Source: Andalucia godoyi (lineage: Eukaryota; Discoba; Jakobea; Jakobida; Andaluciidae). From it: DNA of 56,937 nucleotides. The translations under genes and the position numbers were made by a program. The notes below the pieces were generated by a model that was not told where the DNA came from, made no database searches, and worked only from the letters and a program-made list of their open reading frames with translations. This document shows positions 9,424 to 21,218 of this stretch, piece after piece (position 1 is the first letter of the stretch; each line of letters begins with the position of its first letter). The stretch is taken from NCBI GenBank assembly GCA_009859145.1, contig VRVR01000014.1:335373-392309 (forward strand). Reading direction: 5' to 3'.

Positions 9424-10932
9424 ATGGATGCATTTCGAGCTGCGGAAAAGCTGTATCGGTCCGCGTCGTCATTGGAGGACCGCTACATCGCGACGCACTT
9501 TCCGAAGCTTGCGTTTGAGCGCGAACCCATGGGGGTTTCAGACATGTCGATTCCAAAGGTGCGCTGCAGTGCTCGCTTTCCGGGGCTGTACATTGTGCGA
9601 AACGCACTGAGTCCGTCTGCGCAATTGGAGATCATGAAGAAAGCGTTTATGGAGTACTGCAGTCCTCCGAACGACACCAACCTGCATGCTCATTACAGCA
9701 GCGACAGGCTCCAGCAGCTGTGGAAGGATGCATGCGATGTGTATGCGTGCGAGAAGAAGGAGAAAGGGCAAATCCACGATGCGTCGAAGCGGCCCTTGCT
9801 GGAGCTCTTGCGATGGTCTACTCTTGGGATCCGGTACGATTGGTCCGCAAGGAAGTACGATTTCGGATCGAACGACCGTCAGTTTCCTGCCGATGTCGCT
9901 GCACTCTGCGATTCTGTCGCGAAAGTGTGTCTTGGGAACGATTTCACATTCCGGGCAGAGGCAGGGATCATGAATTACTACGTGCCCAATTCGCAGCTTT
10001 GTGGACACGTCGACGATGCAGAACTGGCCTTTGACGCCCCGATTGTTTCTCTATCTCTTGGCAACTCGTGCATCTTTCTTGCAGGCGGCGACTCGAAGGA
10101 TGTTGAGCCGGATGCATTCGTCCTTCGGTCTGGTGATGCGGTTGTCATGCACGGTGCGTCACGAAGATGCTATCACGGGGTAGCAAAGATCTTTTCCGGA
10201 ACCTTGCCAGCATTCTTGCTTCCTCAGAACGTGCCAGACGACAGTAGCTGCTGCAGGAAGCTTGCAGAGTTTTGGAAGGACATGCGGATCAACGTGAATG
10301 CTCGGCAAGTGTTTCCATCTCCCGAGCCAGCGCTTCCTGTGCCGGACACGAGTGGCAAGCCCAGCGGCATAGCAGCACAACCGGGAACCCAAACCGCATC
10401 GCAGATGGCCGCTCGTTTGCAGTTGATTTCACACGACGAGGGTGGATGGTTTCGGCAGACGTATGAGACCACGGAAACGGTTTCGACCCCCGATCGGATT
10501 GATGGCGTTCGCCCGGCCATGAACACGATTTATTACATGCTTACTGGTATTCAATCCATCGGTCATTTGCATTCCAACATGTCAGATATCATGCACTACT
10601 ATCACGGTGGAAACCCGATCTTGTATGTTGTGCTGAACGAGGCGCACATGACACTGGAGCGGTTCGTGATGGGAAGCGATGCCGCGTGCGGACAGGTTTT
10701 CCAGCTTCTTGTTCCTGCGAATCTCGTCAAAGCATCCGTGTTGCTGCATGCTGACGGGTCAATTCCCACCGCAGACCGCCCTTTGGATCCTGAAGAATGG
10801 GGGCTCATATCCGAAGTTGTAGCTCCAGGATTCGACTATCGAGATCGGCAATTGCTGTGCAAACCCAGTTGCCCTGCTTCCTTCCAGCAACTGCTGCACT
10901 CCTCTGTCGGCCTCGATCTGTTTCACAAGTAA
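9424..10932 (+). CDS. ALKBH1-type Fe(II)/2-oxoglutarate dioxygenase fused to a DUF985 cupin
   Basis: The 502-residue protein has two domains. Residues about 50-300 are an AlkB homologue of the ALKBH1 type: NYY at 184-186, iron ligands His195 and Asp197 in GHVDD, the distal His251, and the 2-oxoglutarate arginines in RINVNAR (288 and 294). ALKBH1 enzymes demethylate nucleic acids, for example tRNA m1A. Residues about 328-495 are a Cupin_5/DUF985 domain, with GGWFRQTYE near 340 and GHLHSNMSDIMHYYHGG, ending in the APGFDYRDR block. The two are joined by a linker rich in proline, serine and alanine. The frame is unbroken. The dioxygenase looks catalytically complete; the cupin's role is unknown. 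Confidence 0.9.
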   Translation: MDAFRAAEKLYRSASSLEDRYIATHFPKLAFEREPMGVSDMSIPKVRCSARFPGLYIVRNALSPSAQLEIMKKAFMEYCSPPNDTNLHAHYSSDRLQQLWKDACDVYACEKKEKGQIHDASKRPLLELLRWSTLGIRYDWSARKYDFGSNDRQFPADVAALCDSVAKVCLGNDFTFRAEAGIMNYYVPNSQLCGHVDDAELAFDAPIVSLSLGNSCIFLAGGDSKDVEPDAFVLRSGDAVVMHGASRRCYHGVAKIFSGTLPAFLLPQNVPDDSSCCRKLAEFWKDMRINVNARQVFPSPEPALPVPDTSGKPSGIAAQPGTQTASQMAARLQLISHDEGGWFRQTYETTETVSTPDRIDGVRPAMNTIYYMLTGIQSIGHLHSNMSDIMHYYHGGNPILYVVLNEAHMTLERFVMGSDAACGQVFQLLVPANLVKASVLLHADGSIPTADRPLDPEEWGLISEVVAPGFDYRDRQLLCKPSCPASFQQLLHSSVGLDLFHK

Positions 10933-11648
10933 GCACAGCAAGTCTGAAGCACTGTGTCCGTCTATCAGCAGCCCGTCACAGTCGATCCTTCATTCTCCCC
11001 GCATATGCACAATCTTGGATCCCAGTGTCGCCCCCCCACCCAGACACGCGACTGTTTGTTTTGCTTCGTTTTGCTTTGTTCCGAACGCCAAAAAACAAAC
11101 CAATGACAATAACAAAAAAACAAAAACGCCTTCTATTTGTTGTAAAAACGTTGACGAACGTTATGAACTACATTAACGGACTGCACGCCTACGTTATACA
11201 CTGAACATGCATAACTACAAATAGACATGCATATTCAGTCTTGCATCCCGTTGCCGGGAAGGGGATCGGCCCTGCATCGAGCGGCGTAGGCGTAGGCGAA
11301 TGCGTCATCCCAGCGCACCCACGCCCATATTTGAATTAAAAAACAAAATCAACGAATGATAGAATAGATGGCTACGGATGCTGAGTTAAAGAGCGTCGAA
11401 AATGCGGAGCCTGTGTCACCGGCTGAATTTTGGCCGAGTGTGCGTAAGCATGAATTCCTGTGAAGCAAAAAACGTGCTGGTGTCGGCCAGTATTGACCGT
11501 GTCATTATTCAACGGCATATGCTCTGCTGGACATTCGTGCGTTAATTTTTGTTTCATTATGAAATAAAACAATAGTCAGCGTTTACGTTTACGTTTTAGG
11601 TGTTCTGGAGGAATATACAAATCGAACCGCACGGGACCGCACTAACGC
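10933..11648. other. Intergenic region without a recognised gene
   Basis: Both strands lack a convincing frame or RNA gene. A TTTACG-repeat stretch ends in TTTTAG at 11599, about 50 bases before the next ATG, and could be a 3' splice acceptor. Confidence 0.4.
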
Positions 11649-13397
11649 ATGAGCCGTTCTGTTCTGTCCATCCATGACTTGTCTCCGGTGCAGTCTCCGT
11701 CACACGCTCTGACACCGACGGCTGGTTTGTCATTGCAGACGCGACAGGGGTCATCGAGAAAGGAGTTTGCGATGTCCTCTTCGTCGCTCCGCGAGCTGGG
11801 CAATTCATCCGCATCGTCATCCGCAGCGGCGGCGACAGCGAGAGGGACAGCGACAGGGACAGGAACGGAATCAGTGCCAGTTTCATCGTTTGGAAAAAGC
11901 TCGAGGACTGCCCAAGTACTGGATTCAGAGTTGGATCGACTTCGGTCGTTTTGGTCGGCGACTCGGAAGGACCTGTCTGTGCATGCACACCGGTTATCGA
12001 TGGAACACGAAAGAGAAAAGTCGGATGTTGAGGATGCTCGAGAAAAGCTGCAAATCGCGCTGGAGCAAAGCAAAATATATAAAGACGGCATCGAACAGTT
12101 GGAAGCAGCGCTCGCGGAGTCGAATGACAAGTGCAGACTGCATGAGATGACTCTGAAGTCCTCGAAAATGGAAAATGCTTTTCTCAGGGAACAAGTCTCT
12201 ACGCTCAAGCTGGAATTGGAGAAGACGCAGGATACGCTGGGGTCGCACATGAGCAAGTACGACATCCAGTCCTCGCAGATCGCACAGCTGATGTCCAAAC
12301 TGAAGGGGCTGTCTTCCGAAACTGCTGACAAGCTGGCGTATGCGTTGGAGAGGAATCAGGTGCTGGAGTCAGAGAATGTGGCGTTGCTTGACGAAGTGAC
12401 TCTACTGCGGCAGTCTTCTGCGGAGGGAGAGAGGTACAAACAGCAGTGCGTGACGATGGATCGTGCGATGCGCGCTTGCGAGGTGCATATGGCCCAGTCT
12501 GTGTCTGCAAAAGAGCAAGTCGGCGAACTGCGGGAAACCGTCCGAAGACTTGTTGGCATGCTTGGAAAGACAAGGGAGTTCGCTGGGTTGCTGTGGGACG
12601 GAAAGGCAGAGATTGTGTTTTTTGGAGGCGGCCATACGTCTGCCAAACGGAAGACGGTCATATCCGGTTCGGGCTCTGCAAAGTCCGAGTTCATTCGGTC
12701 CGATTGGCTTCCTGCAGAAGCTCTCAATGCACTTCGAAGGTTCCGTGATCAGCATATGCCGAATGTCTCTGTGTCCGCGTTTTCCGAGATGCTAACGTCG
12801 CTGAATCAGGCGTTCTTGGAGCGAGAGTCGCACTCTGTCAGCCGCCTGAAGCACAAGTACAAGCAGCAAATATTGGATCTGAAGAGACAAGTGGGCCAGC
12901 GGCAGCCGTATTCTTCTGTCGTCTACGAGGAACGAATTCAACATTTGAAAAAGGAACTCGAGGAATGTAAGTCTTCTCTTGATGTGCGTGGAGACCAGAG
13001 GGAATGGTTGCACAAGTTTGGCAAGCTGATTGAGAGAATCCAGAAGCTGGAAAAGGACAATGAATTTCTGGAAGAGCAGCTGCAGTCCCATCGTGCTCCG
13101 GAAGTTGAACTGCAAGACTGGGCATACGCCGACGTAGCCTTGAACCGGGTTCTCACGGAATTTGCAGCTGCGCGGAAGCATTTTGCCGAGTACGACCCTG
13201 TCCAATCACAAATCTCTGAGATTGTGTCGCAGCTCGAGCACTTGGTGTCGTTTGTGCGTGTGCGGCGGTCTGATCGAGACGGTGCGCTTTGCAGTTCAAG
13301 AAGAATCGAGAGCGCGAGTCGTAGCAATACCGACGACGATCAGAACGGTCAGTCGGAGGGTTCGGAGGGCAGCAGCCACGATCTGTCAGATGAATAG
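11649..13397 (+). CDS. Coiled-coil protein, possibly cytoskeletal or centrosomal
   Basis: The 582-residue protein has a serine-rich, low-complexity N-terminus (about 1-90) and then long heptad-patterned coiled coils at about 95-320 and 385-490. Between them is a short non-coiled segment, KTREFAGLLWDGKAEIVFFGG. A conserved-looking block FRDQHMPNVSVSAFSEML is followed by the basic coil SRLKHKYKQQILDLKRQVGQR. The C-terminus is acidic and serine-rich. The composition fits a structural centrosome, basal-body or trafficking coiled-coil protein, but I do not recognise the family. The ATG used is the first one in frame. Confidence 0.7.
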   Translation: MSRSVLSIHDLSPVQSPSHALTPTAGLSLQTRQGSSRKEFAMSSSSLRELGNSSASSSAAAATARGTATGTGTESVPVSSFGKSSRTAQVLDSELDRLRSFWSATRKDLSVHAHRLSMEHEREKSDVEDAREKLQIALEQSKIYKDGIEQLEAALAESNDKCRLHEMTLKSSKMENAFLREQVSTLKLELEKTQDTLGSHMSKYDIQSSQIAQLMSKLKGLSSETADKLAYALERNQVLESENVALLDEVTLLRQSSAEGERYKQQCVTMDRAMRACEVHMAQSVSAKEQVGELRETVRRLVGMLGKTREFAGLLWDGKAEIVFFGGGHTSAKRKTVISGSGSAKSEFIRSDWLPAEALNALRRFRDQHMPNVSVSAFSEMLTSLNQAFLERESHSVSRLKHKYKQQILDLKRQVGQRQPYSSVVYEERIQHLKKELEECKSSLDVRGDQREWLHKFGKLIERIQKLEKDNEFLEEQLQSHRAPEVELQDWAYADVALNRVLTEFAAARKHFAEYDPVQSQISEIVSQLEHLVSFVRVRRSDRDGALCSSRRIESASRSNTDDDQNGQSEGSEGSSHDLSDE

Positions 13398-13670
13398 TTC
13401 ATGGTTACTTTCTTTTCTTCTTCTCTTTGTTTTTCCTTTGTAGGTGCGACTCTGATCCAAAACAACAACAACAACTACTACTACGTCTTTCTTCTTCACG
13501 CATCCTGTTTTCCCAGGATGGTCTTCGTGCAATTTACAAACGTCCGAGATCTCCAATCAGTAAAACCTTCAAGCTGCCTTTGACATCCGACATCCGATGA
13601 CACTTTTATTTAAAAAAACCAATAGTTAATCTAGCCAGAGTTACCGCGAAAAAGGAAGCGTACGTTTTGA

Positions 13671-16600
13671 TCAGAAATCAAACCAGGAAATAGACTCTTG
13701 CAAGTCCGCAAATGAATTGATCTCGGCTATCGTCCGCAACATTCGAATGGCTTCGGCAACGTCGTACGACGCCAATCCTTCTTTCAAATCCTTGACGTCG
13801 CCCATGTTATCAATCTTCATTTCTTTGCTGTTTCTACCCGGAATGTGGTAATATGTGTCCTGAACTTGGAAAGAAACCATCAGCTTCTGAACATGCTCCA
13901 GCAAGCGCTGCTCAATATCATGCGGGTCGAACAGACCACCACAATACTGACATGGCCATTGGCCATCCGGGGTCCTGTCCTGGAACAGGTCGAGATCTTG
14001 AACAGTCATGCAAAAGCCACAAATGACATCATGAAGAGCATACGATTTCGAACGAAGCGAAAACTCATCATCTTTGGAGAATTCCTTCACTGCGAGGATT
14101 TTCAAACAATTTTTCTTGACCTTGTTGGCCTGTTCTCGCAGTCGGGAGTCGCAACTGAAAACTTCAAAGAAAAACTTGGTGAAGTCCAGGGCAGGATTTC
14201 CGGTGACCGCCCGTATGCTTGTGCCTTCGTCCTGCTTCTGAAACTGCGAAACATGACTGTGGATGTTCTCCACGATATTCAAGACATGCGAGCCCAGGAC
14301 ATCCGCAAGATAGGCACCCATTGACGAAGGAACTTCGTCCGACACCTCATTCCTTTCGTTGAATCGATCTGCTGCAGTGTGATGCGCCGTTGACGGGGTC
14401 TCCGAAACCTGTCGTTGCGATAACGCACTGCGGAGGAATTCGCGCACCAGAGGTATACACAGTTGTTGTACAGGCTCGGCAAGACACCGAAGCACGTTCC
14501 ACTGCTCAAAGAAGAAGAGTTCCACTTCGTCCGTATCGTCCAGCCGTGACAGCGCGGTAGAGCTCAGTCCGAACCCCGAGTAGTTCCGAATGTCCACAAA
14601 CAGCAACTGCTCAAAGACGTTTGCGGAGTGCAGATCGACAAGACGAAACACGTCGATCGACTTCAAATATGTAAACACGTTGTGAACGTAGCGAAGACCG
14701 TCGGCAAGATTTCTCTTGCCCGTTGAAATGAACAGTTTTTGGAAGGAAGCGAAGACCAGAGACATACCCTGATTCTTCAGTTGCAAACAGAGTTTGACAA
14801 ACACCTGCTTCATCAACCGGCGAATCGCTCTGAACAAGGTATCATCGTGGAACCGAGAATGGGCGCTCCGCAGCCATCGAAAGAAATTCTGCAGCAGAGA
14901 ATCGGCACTGGTACTTCGATTTTGAGTGGCCTCCAAGACCAGAGATTGAGCAATGGAGCGAAGGACTGGCAGGCACCAGGTGTCACTTACTTTCACAGAT
15001 GCCGTGTCTCCCTTTTCCTTCTTTTTCGCTTTGGCATCTCCAAGATATCCGTTCATGTCCAGATGCGGCACATCATTCTCAAAGAGAGCCGCGTTACACA
15101 AAATTGTGTCAATGTCAAGATGCAGGAGATCCACCTCGACGCAAACCTTGTCATAGAAGCCTGGAACACACAGAATGGTGGGCTTCTCTTCATCACCCCA
15201 TATCGCGGATTCCTCGTCTTCTGTGCCACCGAGATCTGGTTTCAAACCATCTGAAGCCCACATAACAAAATTCTCCTTTTGCAATTGTCTCCCGAGAATC
15301 ACATCCATACAAAAGATGTGGACATCATTGTCGATATTGCCCAACGGCACTTTCGCAAACGCAGCAATCTCGATGCGCCTTTCGTACCAAGGAAGAAATT
15401 GTGCGGCGCGGAGGACAGAAGTTCGAACAAGCGGTTTGATCCAGTCCAACGCTGGCAACAGAGTGTCGCGATCGGAAACTGGCAGGTCGATGACGGGTGA
15501 TGTCCCGAAGATTTTGCTGAGGTGCGGCAAGCAAGCTCGGGACCCTTGGAAAAAGAACACGCGAGAGGATTGCACATTGTTTGTCGCAGTATGAACAAAC
15601 GACTCGACATTTCGAAAAAGTTCATCAACGGAAGAAGAAGCCTGGAACATGAAAGACGGAACCTCGATTTCGGTGGTTCCCAGTGCTTGTTGAAACATTT
15701 CGGAGGAGTTGATGCGCGGAACCTGCAAATTGCGGAACGGCTGAAGAAGAAACTGTGCTCCACGAACAGATTGCAGAGACTCAAAAACAAGAACAACAGC
15801 AATGCCTCTAGGCTGTGCTCCGGACGTCATCGTCGAATAGATGAAAACTTTCCTGCAAGAAGGCCGAGCGACGAAGGAGACTCGCTTCTTGTCCTTCTTT
15901 GCAGACATCACGAGGTCTTGCGGTCTCATGATGAGGGCTGAATCGGCAGCCACATCTCGAATCTGTGGAGCGAACCGCAGCAAACTTCCATATTCGACCA
16001 GGAATCGAAACAGCGGCGACGTGCCCGACTCGTAGATTCCTTCCACATCAGGATTGTTCAGAAAGGACACGGCTTGGGATGAAAAAGACAGATACTGGTC
16101 TTCGGTGAATTTGTGTTGGTACAAGAACATCGGAACTCGGCCATGCGGAAGCACTTTGAAAACCCGTTCCGATGTACCCGTTGTATCTTCTGAATAGGTA
16201 TTGATGAGAACAGTGCGATCCAAACTGATTAGAAAAGACGAAATGTATCCCGTTTCGCTGATGTACCACGCACGGTGAACTCCTGGCTTCTCAGTCTCTT
16301 TCAAACACAACAGTTCAAAATCGGATCGGACAAGTGCGTCCGCTTGCCGACGCAGCATTCCTCCGATACCAGTCTGCAACTGAAGAGATGAAGATGCTGA
16401 ATCGGAGTCTTTCCCCGAAACCAAAGCTCGGCGCCTTTTCTTTGCGCGAAGCTCGCGCCACTTTTCCTTTTGCGTTGCCAGCCACTGCGGATAATGCTCA
16501 TGCTTGTAGAAGGCAGCACCGAGCGACATTCCGGCCGTGGAAGGGTCGAAAAACCCGCTGAAAGCGTTCTCGAGCTCACGACTTTTAAGTTGGGATTCGG

Positions 16601-19600
16601 AGGAGGCAGCAGCAGATTTGATTGTGGAGGGCGGACGGGTCACCAGCGATTCATCCGCCTTGCCAGCGACAGCAGGGCCGGACATATCTTCAAGATCCAC
16701 TATCGCTGACGCCGCGGAATTCCGGGCAGCAGCAGCAGATGCGGACGCAATAGATCGAAGCAGGTGAGAGACATTGACCGCGGTCGAGGACTGCTCGCGG
16801 CCGCGAACCACCCGAGACAGCCAATCCGGTTGCACAACTCGAGGGACAGGGTTCTGCATTTTCTGAAATCCCGAGGGAATTGTGACAATTTTCTGAATCG
16901 ATTTCGAAAGTCTTTCAATGTAGTAGTTCCAATCCAGAATATCCCGAAGTCCAAAATCTTGCAATGATGCATCACGACACCATTTTCTCAAATAAAACTT
17001 CCGGACACTCTCTTCAGCAGAGAAAATCGCAACAGGGATGGCCCTTTCGGTTACCGGAAGGCCCTCGGGCTTCTTGGAAATGATAAATGTACAATTCAGT
17101 CCCTTGTCTTTCACCATTCCTGCGCCTAAAAACTCAGCCAGCCGCTTTGCAGTCGAAATAGCGGTAGATTTCTGACTACCATAATCTTCAAGTGAGCGAG
17201 ACATGTTGGACGACTCAGAGATCAAGCTCAGCAATTCGTCATCTTCGACGTCCACGCCCTTTGTGTACAAAATATCCAAGTAGTGATTGCAAAGCGCACC
17301 TACTGCATCGTAACACTCTTGCAGTGTTTTTCCTTCAAGAAATGCCGGAAACAGCTGGCTCTGAAACACCTTGACAAGCTCCAACTCTCCTCTCCGTTTC
17401 ACTTCAAATCCTTTCAGCTCTTTCAGTTTGTGATCATGATCAAAAACTGCGTATCTCTTCTTGATAGACTTTCCCTCTTCCAGAGCCGCCGGAAGAATCA
17501 TTGCCAGATACGGACCATCAATTTCGAAAGAGATTGTGCACTCGGAAGACTTTGAGTAATCCTTCACACGGGGATCCAGCACTTGGTACTGATGGTTTGA
17601 AAAATTGTGATGCACGTCTGCATTCAGCATGGCACACGGATACGAAATGCTGATTTTAGGCCGATCTTTCAAATCTGTCTTGAAGGTGAAGTTCTCGGGA
17701 AAGGAACACGGAAGACACGTCCAGATGCCGTCTGTATCGAGCTCCAGCGGTACACTGATGCGATCCAACAGCGACCTCGCCATTTTAATGATGTTCGCGC
17801 CAGTATGCGTGACAATTCCTGCCATTTCCATGGAGTACCAACGAGCGCCGCGGCGCATGACATAGCCGTAAAAAGAATTCAGAATGCACTTATGCGCCAG
17901 TTGCAACGAATCATACAGGACCACCATGTCTGAGCATTCTCGCAGCCGCACAGTGTCTTTGGCTTCTTTAGCGGACTGCTCGTGCTTTTGCCACGTTTTG
18001 TGCTTGGCTTTGTACTCATAGCGGCGATCACGGAACAAGCGCACGGTATCGACGTAGAAGGGATTCTCTCGCTGACATACAATAGACTCACGTTCTTCGA
18101 GCTGTGTTTCGTGGGTTCTCTTGTACACTCGCCTGGAGTATTCACCCACGCGCTTTTTCAACAATTCGTCTTGCGTTTCTACCGGCAATTCTCCAAACGG
18201 AACCATTTTTTTGTCTTTTCCAAACACCTGCGGAACAACTTCTGTCTGCATCTGCGTCTTCAAATGCTCGTACTCGGATCGAGATGCCTTGAAGAACTCT
18301 CCGCGCCAAATCCAATTCATTTTCCGTTGACAGTCTGATTCCGGTCGGTTGTGGACGCATGCCGCGCATGTCGCTTCATCGACAATCGATACAGGCTGCA
18401 AGCGATTTGTCAAGATGATGTTTGGATACATTGCCGACACGTCAAGATGATAAATCAACGGAGTCTCCATTCTTCGCGGATTGTCTCTCAGGGCTTCCAA
18501 CTTGGAAGCGATCGCTGATCGCACTTCGTCATAGTTCACAACATGAGAGAGAGGCACCCCGCTTTCGACTTCAATGGCAAATTTCAGGGACTTGTCCAAA
18601 TCATTCAGCAGCATTTCAAATGCTGTCGGGTCCAAGTGAAACTTCATCGGAATGTCCGATCGGAAAACGCCGGATTGCAACGCCTCAACATGCCCACCGA
18701 CATATGTCTCAGATTCAAGGCGATGCCCCTTGAAGAACGATTCCACGTCCGAAGAGTACTTGTCGGGGCACAGAATGTCCTTCTCCGTCGCTTCCACCAT
18801 CAGCAATGTCTCGCAGAGAGTGCCAGACCCCTTTCGCAGCACTTCATCAGGAGACATTGGAATGATCGTGCAGAGAGAGAAGATAAACGGATGTACGTAC
18901 TTCATGTAGAGATAGTACGTTGCAACGGCGTCCGACACCGAGTAGGATGCCATTGTCCACGGTTTCTCCTCTGCAAATCTCATCATATCTTCTGGATGAA
19001 TTTCCAATGGGTCGTAGCCAAGCTTGGCTTTCGTGACAGCCTTCAAACCTTGGGAGCCTTGGGGAAGATACGAATCTCTCTTCACCCAAGCAAACGCATC
19101 CATATGAATACCGGATTTCGACATGTACTGTTCGTCGTCCTTGTAATACCCAATTTCCGCTCTCAGATCAATTCCGTACACTTGGCATCGGGCGTCAATG
19201 AAGGGCCAGTCGAAAAAGTCGCCGTTAAACGTGACCATAATAGATGGCTTGGTTGCTTGCAGCTCCGAAATCCAACGGTTCAGGAGTTCCCGCTCATTGG
19301 CTACATTGAAGACTGTGAACGGACCTTCGTACTCGGGCTTGGGAGTGTACTCAAAATCCTCAATGTCTTGCGATACGACCTGTCGGTTGACAATCAGATA
19401 TCCTTTTCGATCAATCATGTAAGAAATCATCATGATTTGATCCGTTTTCGCATCAGGAAACTTCAGCGGTGCCTTCGTGGTTTCGATATCAAACGCACAA
19501 ACCTTCGGTTCCGCAAATCTCTCTAGCTCCTTCATGTGTTGGATGGCGGTCTTACCAGAATCGGCATAGACACGGTACCAGTACCCGACTCGGATTCTCA

Positions 19601-20350
19601 AATCAATGGATACCCGGATGTGGTACTTCACGTCATACTCACGAATATCGTTGATGTAGTCCGCCGGGTCGATGGATCCGGAGAACTTTGAACGAACAGC
19701 AGAGAACAACGACTCTTCGTCCCCTAGGAAATCTGTTCTGGTACGTTTTTTGTTCCTTTGTAGTGCGTCAAAAACTACTTTGCGGACCTCCATGAGTTCC
19801 TGTACATTTCGGGTCTGGATTTTCAACAGCGGGCGCTTGAGCCCAGACAAATGATTCAACATGGACAGATCCTCTACGTACTCTTTCGACACTTCAACAA
19901 TTCGTTTTTCGAACTTTTCAACAATCCATCTCCGGACATCGTCCTCAAAGCCAGTACGCACACCGACGAAAAAGTATGGAAAATGTTGAATAGCGCATTT
20001 GAATTTGGTTCCATCCTGCATGGCACATTCCGCGACTGTCAGTACAAAAAAAAACGAACGAGTCTCTCTGCTGCACATGTCCAGAACAGAGAAAGGGGAG
20101 GAAAAGAAAAAGAAAGGAACATACATTTTGAATAAAGTACAGTTCGAGAGCTGACACTTGCACTCCCAGTTCTTCGTCAAAAACAGACGACTGGTGTTCG
20201 ACGGCGATTGATGCGACAGCAAAAAAAAAAGTATACACAATAATATTAGTATTGTCCCCATAAAAGCAACCGTTTCAAACCGCCACCACGACAACAACAA
20301 GAAGAGCAACAGCAATCGGAGATTGGTATCACTCACCGACAAGTGGAGGG

Positions 20351-20388
<38 letters not shown>

Positions 20389-20643
20389 GACAGCAAGGCA
20401 TACCGGGCGCATGTTGACGCACCAACCAATTCGTTCATTGTTCCCGGAAAAGTCTTCAAATCCAAAGCGGTCTGCCACCGCCGTATCCTTGGCGGTCTCG
20501 ATTTCGCGACGATCATTGCGTTCGCGTGCAGACCTGTTGCTGCTGCTGCTGCTGTTGTTGTTGTTGCTGCTGCTGCTGTTGAACGACGTTGTTGGATATG
20601 CCTTGCCATGGCTCGCAGAATTCTTTCCTCGATAAAACGCCAT
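13671..20643 (-). CDS. POLE: DNA polymerase epsilon catalytic subunit (three exons)
   Basis: Spliced product is about 2216 residues, near the usual length. Exon 1 is 20643-20404, exon 2 is 20190-20125, exon 3 is 20015-13671. Joining them gives RFGFE, the GW.VNMRP block, LELYFIQN and DGTKFK in the order and spacing of other family members. Proofreading motifs are present: DIETT (Asp about 278) and NGDFFDWPF. The polymerase motifs are DVSAMYPNIILTNRLQP, NSFYGYVMRRGARWYSME and DTDGIW. The catalytic-domain Fe-S cysteines (CAAC...C) are kept. At the C-terminus CysA is present (CGFC...CQYC), but the CysB cysteines are missing. Exon 1 encodes a poly-Ser/Asn run. It is the leading-strand replicase and works in the nucleus. 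Confidence 0.96.
20016..20124 (-). other. POLE intron 2 (109 bp)
   Basis: Donor GTATGT follows the YFIQN codons and acceptor ATGCAG precedes DGTKFK. The join restores the YFIQ-DG-KFK block of the family exactly, in phase 0. Confidence 0.88.
20191..20403 (-). other. POLE intron 1 (213 bp)
   Basis: Donor GTATGC follows the NMRP codons and acceptor CACCAG precedes the SSVFDEE codons. The boundaries were placed by matching the protein to the family. The intron is T-rich. Confidence 0.8.
20533..20581 (-). repeat. CTG/TTG trinucleotide repeat in POLE exon 1
   Basis: The imperfect repeat of CTG and TTG on the plus strand encodes the poly-Ser/Asn segment near residues 20-37 of the polymerase, upstream of the conserved domain. 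Confidence 0.8.
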
Positions 20644-21218
20644 ATCAAGGTCTACAACAACAACAGTAACAGCAACGGAAGACACACACACACACACACA
20701 CAAACACCAAAAGCCAATCGACGGGAAAAGATAAGAGTACACAGAAGAAACCGACAACCAAAAAAATTAAAATAAATAAAATTTCAAAAGAAAAACAGTA
20801 AACTAAACTTTAATAAAAAAACTGGAAAGAAAGAGAGCAAAAGAGAAGATTGAGAAGAACGAAAATTTAGCGAATGGACAAGATGGAATTCGGAGCAGCT
20901 CCCGGTTTGGCGCCAATGCAGGCGGGAAAGGTTTCATCGCCGAAGTGGCACCATATCCAGTGTCATCGCACAATAGGCATCGGGGATTATCGGACGTGTT
21001 TTTTTTTTTTGGAGTCGGGGCTTTTTCATGAGGCAGTCTCCGCACTGAGTTCGCACGCAACGCAACCCTCCTTACTTGTATTACTTTTGCTTGGACTTGC
21101 CTTGCTGCTGCCGTTCGTCTCAGCGGTGCTTGAATAGTCGAAACTCGGAAGCCCAGATTCCGGAGTCCGGGCACAGAACAGCAGCCTTGGGGAGCACGTT
21201 GAGTAGTCAGGCAGCAGC
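20644..21218. other. Divergent intergenic region upstream of POLE
   Basis: An AC/GT dinucleotide run lies at about 20683-20701. On the minus strand a TTG-rich stretch ends in TAG at 20652, nine bases before the POLE ATG, and resembles a splice acceptor. Open frames on both strands at 20803-21258 have no recognisable family. Confidence 0.4.

Noticed and set aside
20016-20403. A single 2325-codon polymerase frame reading through both introns
   Set aside because: It lacks the conserved N-terminal blocks. Splicing restores them exactly, so the unspliced reading is not the protein.
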